Shown: positions 58,001 to 64,000 of the stretch, piece by piece
How the letters are laid out: every line of letters starts with the position of its first letter
Position numbering within the stretch: position 1 is the first letter of the stretch
Assembly: GCF_000003815.2 (NCBI RefSeq)
Contig: NC_049979.1
Coordinates: 10,448,471-10,512,470, forward strand
DNA from: Branchiostoma floridae
Lineage: Eukaryota > Chordata > Leptocardii > Amphioxiformes > Branchiostomatidae
Length of the DNA: 64,000 bases
Reading direction: 5' to 3'
Program-made: the position numbers and the translations under genes
The notes under the pieces: model-generated
What the model was told of the DNA's origin: nothing
Seen by the model: the letters and a program-made list of their open reading frames with translations, nothing else
Database searches by the model: none

Positions 58001-61000
58001 TACTACAATGTATTCTACCTAATGATAGAGAGTAGAAATTGATTGGCTTACTCTTAGGAACTTGATAAATATTTAGTAAGTTGTTTGCACATGTTACTCT
58101 TTTCCTCTTGAAAATTGCATGTTTGTTGGGAATAATGTAAATTAGATCTATAGCAGCAGCATAATTCATGACCACACATTAGGGTCCACAAAAGGGGATG
58201 GGGCTGTCAAATTTTCATGAGCCCCTTCTTATTTTCAATAAAGTAAAATTCCCATTTTATAGAGGCTGCTGCAATGACACACAAATGTTGCTCAAACACT
58301 TAAAACATGCATGATATGCATTTGTAAAAGATGTTATGAAGAATACTAAATTTTATTTGGGTAAAGTTAAATTATTTGAAGGGTTGGTTGGATAAAGTTT
58401 AGTAGATTTTTGCTAAAGAAACATTTGCCACTACATGAAAAGATGTTATGAAACTACATCTTTTAAATAGGTCAACTACATATGCATTTACATGCAAATT
58501 CAGCTGATTTTTTTCACAACTGAGATTACAGGCTCAATTGGATTTGTAATGGACCAAAGTTGGTATTTGGCCACAAATTCAATTACATGTGTCCCTGTGG
58601 GTGGCATTTATCCATCACCCTTATCCATGGTCCATCACCAATAGTTTATACAAGGTTGAGCCACGATTTCATGGCTGATCTACAGTCAACACTCATTAGT
58701 TTTAAGACCTCCCTTTGTTGGTAGTTTCCTGTCTCTTTGATTACTTAAGCCATTAGAAGAGTACTATTTCTGGTAAAAGAAAATACACATTCAGAACTTA
58801 ATTGTTTACAGAGGCAGTGAACAAGCAATGGTGTTTGTTTGGGGTTAAAGCAACTCATAAAGACAAGGAGGACTTACTCAAGTTCTGGGTAGACATTTTC
58901 TAAGTACCACTGGAAAGTCTTGCAGTTCAACTTCTCACGAAGTTCTTTTCTGCCTTGAATGCTGTTGAAAACAATGCCACAATTACTGTTAAAAACAACA
59001 GCATAGTGAACAGGGTTGCCTCAAGGGCCCATCCTTCCATCCTGGGATGGAAATTTGCTTGTCAAGAAGGACAAAATTACACCACATTCGTCCAATTTAT
59101 TTGAACTTCATGACATGAAAATAAAGAAAACCTAAGTAATTTTCAAATTTTTCAGGAGCTTAAAATAACAGATTCAACAACAAAAATTGAACATGGACTC
59201 ACAAACAATGAGTGTAACAGAAAACAAATTAAAGCTGGAGACAGTACAGAGACTGCTACAGACTATAGCAGAATTATCCATTTTCCATTTTACAGTTCAT
59301 TTACTGGTATCATGCATTGAGTTACATCTATAAATTATTTCAAAGGAGCAGCTGGATACATATGGGAACTTAAGCATGGCCATCAAGAAAAGTACAATAT
59401 TAACTCTTTCATTCAATAACAAGGTTTGCCCAAGATACTTTCAGCTACTAATCTCAATTCAGCTACCAATCCTGGTACCTCATTGCCACAGCTGGCATTT
59501 CATTTACTGATACACCATCTTGGGTTTTGCATTGAACATTATGGCACTACTGAGTAACTTGTGCATTGCACGAAATATGAACACTTACTTTCCATATGGT
59601 TTACCCTTTGCTGAAGGCCTTGCAGCATAAAAGTTATTTTTATAATCGTCCATCCACACTTCAGCAGTGCGGCGTGTATTTCTGCGGGAAAGAGTTAAGA
59701 AACATCAAAGCTAGAATACAAAATGTCAAAAGAAATGTGGTAGATACACGTAATTTCAGACAATATTTGCAGTGCTACTATGTTTATGGTCACCCACAAC
59801 TCATGACATTGCAAACGTATTATCCATCTTGCATAGCCTGAACTTAAAACACCACGGACCTCTTTGCCCCTCCTACCACAAAATTAAGTTCCCACAAACA
59901 TAAATCAATTTACTTGACTAAATAACTGCATTATAATGACATGACAAAAGAAACATATGTCGATGAATGTTAGACATTCAGGTAATAAAAAATGACAAAT
60001 AGCAGTTACTCAAGCGACTGGATATGATTTTCTTGCCATACCCAAAATCATATCCAGTTACTTGAGTAACTGCTATTTAGCAAAAGACAGGTGATTTCAA
60101 AAGCCATAATATGATGATTGCACTATACATACTTTATATATGTATTTGCATTTCCTTCTGGAAAGGTGTAGGGGTGTCTTTTTCTAAAAACATGTCCGAC
60201 TCTGCTACATGGAATGATCTCCAGACTGCCTCCACACATCCACACACGGAAAGAAATTTCTGAATCAGGGAAATTACACAAAACAGTTATTAAACAAAGA
60301 GGTCCTTTTTTTAGTTACAATGTAATGCTACATTGTACCACTAACAAGAATACATGTACACCAGAGGTCATGCTTTCTTTTTATGATGAGCATAGTAATA
60401 GAGTGTCAAATGATAAATTAACATTGATACGTCGATGAAGGCTGATGATCTGGGTTGAACATTATGTAATTGTGTTACAAGATAAAATAAGGAACTGAAT
60501 TAAGTCTCAGAAGAATCAGACAACAGATAAAGCACCCATCTTTTATAGACAGAGAAAAGATAGTGGATGCTGTATCAAATGTCTGACTCTTGGGAGAATT
60601 TATCAAGATGTTTGAGTTTTTTGTGCATTACATAAAATGGCATTGTGCTCAAGACAGTGTAATGAATGATAGATTCTGCGGAACTTGCTTGCAACATAAT
60701 GAAACCATGATAGCAACATTGTGCACAAGTAACAAACATTCCATTACAGTAACTGTATAAAGCCTTAACATTACGGGACCAACAGCAAAGGACAGGAGGT
60801 ATAAGATATAATCTGACAGTTTATTACTGCCATCAGAAAACCTTTACTAGAATCCATATTGGACTGATGGTGCACGCTATATTTTGAAATTTTGTCACAG
60901 CAGCCAAATCCATATTCCCACCTGTAATGTATAAGTCAAAGTCATATTGTGAAGTAAAAGTCAAATGGCAGACATAAAAGTCAAAGTACAAAAGTACCAA

Positions 61001-62928
61001 ATGTTGAAATGATTACAGGAGACCCTTGGGGACCCCAGCTGCAGAATTGAGCATGAACGTTAAAGTTCACCATCGTCCACTGGTGAAAGCCTGTCCTTGC
61101 TGAATAATGCAGGTGTTATTTGATTTCAACGTTTTACCTCTTCACTTTTCAGAGGACAATTGAGGTAATACAAACAGCATTACCATTGAAAATACATACT
61201 CATTTGATCCAGAAAGACTACTACCATCCATACATTTAACCAAATGATGCTTAGAGATCATGACTAATATCAATAATAACAGAGGAGAGAGGTCTTATAT
61301 GGATTATATCTGTTGCCAATGCTTTCTTGATTACAGCTTTTACAAATGGTAATATAAAGGCTTTTGAGCATATTGATAACCCTGAAAATATTTCTGGGCT
61401 AACACATTGAGAAAATGTTGAGCTGGGCGAACCAGAAAAACAAATTTTCAAGTGACAGACAACAGGGTGACAACGAGTCTTTCATGCTTCAGCAAGATCA
61501 GATTAGATGTGACAAGAGGCAGAGATTCATTTGTTCCATTGCTGTTACCAAGACAATGTCTTATTCGCTGTCTGCTTATCTGCTTCCAGTAATGGACTGT
61601 GATTGAGTCTGTATGCTATCAGTAGTTATCAAAGTGTTCCCTGCAGAAATGGACATGTTTGAAGTTACAAACCGGTGTGTAATTTGTTTCCCGTCACTAC
61701 TTGTCAGCACAGAAAGTGCAGCTATTTGTTTCCAAGGCTTCTAGCTGACTAGAAATGGCAGAATGACTCTGTCTTGCAAAAGGATTTAGTAGTAGAACAT
61801 CAAAGGTCAAACAGGACCTCTTACTGAAACTCATGGTTAAGTGGCTGAAGCAGGGACAGAAAATTCCAGAACCAGCTCTGATAAGATATGGCTTCAAAAA
61901 TAAATTTGCATGCTTTTGGAAACTTGGAAACAGCCTAAAAGAAAACCGTATTTACAAGTGTGTGATTTCAGGCCAGTGTCAACATTATGCACATGTAACA
62001 TCAACTCTTACATTCCGCCAGATGCCATAATACTGCTACATAATAAAAATACATAACTTCAAAGTGATTGAAAGATACATGTATGAACCAATGCACCATC
62101 AGTAATTCCGAGTTACATTGACACTTTAGACATTTAGGTGGTCAAGACAATCTTGAGAAGCCCTCTTAACAATGTTTTTTTTTTACGTGGAAGTATTATG
62201 GCACCCAGTGGCATTATGAGAGTTGATGTTGTATCTCAGTCCTGCGTGTAGTTGGTCTAACACCAACAAAGTCCGACAAGTAAGGAAACATGTTGAAGCA
62301 GACTGCTCCACCTACCAAAGTTCTCTCCTCCCCAGATGTCCATCATGGTGTCATACTTGCCCAGTTTGTTGAACCATGACTTGTCAATCACAAACAGGCC
62401 ACCAGCAATCATGGGTGTCCTGACAGGGGACATATCTTTGTTACTAAGTGTTTCTTTCTCAATCAACATCACCAACAAGGTGGCTAACAACAGGGCTGGG
62501 AAAGGCCAAAATTTTAACCTCAATATTTTCACCTGTATACAGGACTTTAGCCAGCTCGAAATTTTTCTCCGTCAGCCAATTACAATCGTCGCGAAAACCG
62601 CGAAAATTAATTAGAAGGACTGAACTGAGACCTTGAAAAACGGGTTTTAATGAGATTATCGTATGCGAAAGGGCGCCGACACACATTGTCAACAATCATA
62701 ACAATAGCAAAACAAACAGTTTGTGGCTTTTACGGCCGTGGACAGCGTCCCCAAGCCGCCTGTAGCTTCCACCAAGGATTTTTGTCCGTCAAGGTTGACG
62801 GATTGGTTTTAAAATTTTTCCGTCAGACGCAGCAAAAACGGGCGCTGGCTAGAGCCCTGCCTGTATATGAATACAACCTATAAAAAGGATCAGAAAACAG
62901 TTATCATATCATCATATGAAACGTTGAA

Positions 62929-62971
<43 letters not shown>

Positions 62972-63830
62972 ACATGTACATATATATTAAGATACACAAT
63001 AAAAAAAGTTACTCAAGGGACTTTGAGATCGGACACAACTTTGTCATGCATTATTAATATTGTTTTCTGCTCACATACATGTAGTGTGACAATTTGGCAG
63101 CATCTGTGCATACAACTGTAGGTAAGTGGATTTTGATCTTACAGTTCACTTAAAAAATCTGTGGTATTTTCAAAGCATCTTACTTGATAGGTTCAGTTGG
63201 GTCTTTTCTTGAGGCCTTCTGAGCTTCTGACAGATGTTCCCACTTAAAATGCAGACTCCAGTCAAACCCTACAAATAGTCAATACATATTCGTGTACATG
63301 GGAAAGGACAAAGTCAAAGTACTTTTATTCAAGTTACTGTAAGAGTACAGCAAATGCTATCTCTTCCCTTTAACTTAATCTCCAAGCAGATCCTACGGTA
63401 GCATAAGATAGTATCAAAAGCTGGCAGAGGAGTAAAGCCGACTTAGGAGTGTGTTTTGCTACCGGGGAACCACATCCTATACTGTAAATGCAGAAATGTA
63501 TGCGGTGGTTTTATATTCGTGTTTTTTTGCGGTGGCCACTTTACCGCAAACTTAAAACCATAGCGAACATTTTTCCATGGCTGTAAAAGACGACAGTGCA
63601 TGTTGCCACAGTGACTGCAAACTTTAAACCACCGCAAACAGTCTTTTCTCCCGTGAAAATTAAATCCCTGTGAACTTAAATAAATTGTTAAATAAATAAA
63701 TACAGTATGTGACAGCAATGTCAATGTGATAGAATGTCTCACCTCCCCTCAGTTCAGAAGAAGCACCAATGTACTGGAAGGTGTCCATGCTGATGACATC
63801 TATGATTGGGCTCACCACACGTGTGGGGTC
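55035..63830 (-). CDS. Polypeptide N-acetylgalactosaminyltransferase, GALNT2/14/16 group, C-terminal part
   Basis: The minus-strand exons are 63743-63830, 63184-63268, 62316-62419, 60133-60259, 59589-59681, 58878-58961, 56750-56888, 56103-56228 and 55035-55193. They total 1005 bases, 334 residues and a stop, with all phases matching. The 5' exons (membrane anchor and nucleotide-binding half) lie beyond the window. Visible are [32 protein letters not shown], the Gal/GalNAc-T motif [31 protein letters not shown] and [11 protein letters not shown] ricin-type lectin domain follows with three CL(D/A) repeats (CLDTLGH, CLAAD, CLDSV) and a QQWEYT end. The enzyme should start mucin-type O-glycosylation in the Golgi by moving GalNAc from UDP-GalNAc to Ser/Thr. 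The catalytic half looks most like GALNT14/16 ([19 protein letters not shown]) and the lectin half more like GALNT2, so I leave the symbol open. It is convergent with DYNC2LI1. Confidence 0.9.
56350..56790 (-). repeat. Degenerate duplications of a GALNT exon end with its splice donor
   Basis: The true exon end and donor (ATGGCCTCGCGTCAG|GTCAGTAAC, minus strand at 56742-56764) is echoed in the following intron. One copy near 56475-56500 reads ATGGCTTCATGTCAG|GTCAGTAAC, and a weaker one near 56365-56390 reads ATCAG|ATCCATAAC. The two intronic copies are 110 bp apart. About 150 bp rich in GGACCTG and GGTAC motifs separates them from the real exon. Confidence 0.65.
59997..60078. repeat. 82 bp near-perfect hairpin (35 bp stem, 12 nt loop)
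   Basis: The left arm 59997-60031 (starting AAATAGCAGTTACTCAAG) and right arm 60044-60078 pair over 35 positions with only two adjacent mismatches; one of them is a possible G-U pair on one strand. It lies in the GALNT intron between exons 60133-60259 and 59589-59681. It could be a tiny inverted-repeat transposon or a small-RNA precursor. Confidence 0.75.
62491..62859. mobile_element. Possible DNA element with CAGGGCT termini
   Basis: CAGGGCTGG at 62491 and AGAGCCCTG ending at 62859 form short inverted ends. The interior is GC-richer than its surroundings and includes CCGTCAA/TTGACGG motifs. About 75 bp at 62631-62705 matches 26056-26130 inside the nested LRRC9 transposon. No target duplication is visible. 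It starts 72 bp upstream (on the minus strand) of the GALNT exon at 62316-62419. Confidence 0.4.
62932..62968. repeat. (TA)n microsatellite
   Basis: An uninterrupted run of about 18 TA units in a GALNT intron. Confidence 0.95.
63377..63396. repeat. Copy of the AATCTCCAAGC repeat end
   Basis: The 20 bp match one arm of the inverted repeat at 47360-47430. The partner arm is not evident nearby. Confidence 0.4.
63478..63711. mobile_element. Candidate MITE (GCGGTGGTTTTA type)
   Basis: The segment starts with TATACTGTAAATGCAGAAATG and ends with AATACAGTA, giving short inverted ends. Inside, GCGGTGGTTTTATATTCG and its approximate complement (TTTAAACCACCGCAAACA) recur. The pattern resembles a widespread class of small invertebrate elements. 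It lies between the first two visible GALNT exons. Confidence 0.45.
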
Positions 63831-64000
63831 CTAAGTAAAGATTTGTATAAGCACAGGGAGAACTTTCAAGGTGATGACACTCAAAGCTGACAAGGAGGTC
63901 TCACACACAGCTACCATGTGCCAAAGGAAAGGAATAACATGTTACCCTCTGTCACTCTTCGATATCACTGTACCAGTGTCCATAGCTTATTTTATGGTAG

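Overview
The window is intron-rich animal nuclear DNA carrying six protein-coding genes in a background of small transposons, SINE and LINE tails, minisatellites and hairpins. Single-copy chordate genes, the repeat style and the microsynteny fit a lancelet (Branchiostoma); this is inference, because no marker sequence proves it. There are two 100-base N gaps (5029-5128 and 6811-6910), both inside introns of the second gene.

Layout, left to right. (1) 30-2851, minus: a THAP-domain gene of transposase origin, cut short at the window edge, with a triple CRE promoter. (2) 4290-11041, plus: a PHF7/G2E3-like ePHD-RING-PHD protein with a very long basic/serine-rich tail and no HECT domain. (3) 13647-37567, plus: LRRC9, 35 coding exons, about 1518 residues. 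One 5.5 kb intron is filled by nested pogo/Tigger-like and Helitron-like elements. (4) 41334-45977, minus: CLHC1, 10 coding exons, about 599 residues. (5) 46658-52146, plus: DYNC2LI1, 13 coding exons, 359 residues, head-to-head with CLHC1 over a 680 bp promoter carrying CRE sites. (6) 55035-63830, minus: the last nine coding exons of a polypeptide GalNAc-transferase of the GALNT2/14/16 group, whose 5' half lies beyond the right edge.

All exon joins were set by hand from GT/AG sites, reading-frame continuity and remembered family sequence. Frames close exactly for the PHF7/G2E3-like, LRRC9, CLHC1, DYNC2LI1 and GALNT models.

How the genes relate: DYNC2LI1 is an intraflagellar transport dynein-2 subunit. 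LRRC9 and CLHC1 belong to families known mainly from ciliated or testis tissue, and PHF7 is a male-germline chromatin reader and ubiquitin ligase. The human orthologues lie on 14q (G2E3, LRRC9, GALNT16) and 2p (CLHC1, DYNC2LI1, GALNT14), so the window looks like an unduplicated version of the 2p/14q paralogon. The most interesting lead is a stretch of LRRC9, residues about 434-671 between its two LRR blocks, that looks like a divergent PARP (ADP-ribosyltransferase) fold. A SUMO-interaction-like motif in the tail of the PHF7/G2E3-like protein is second.
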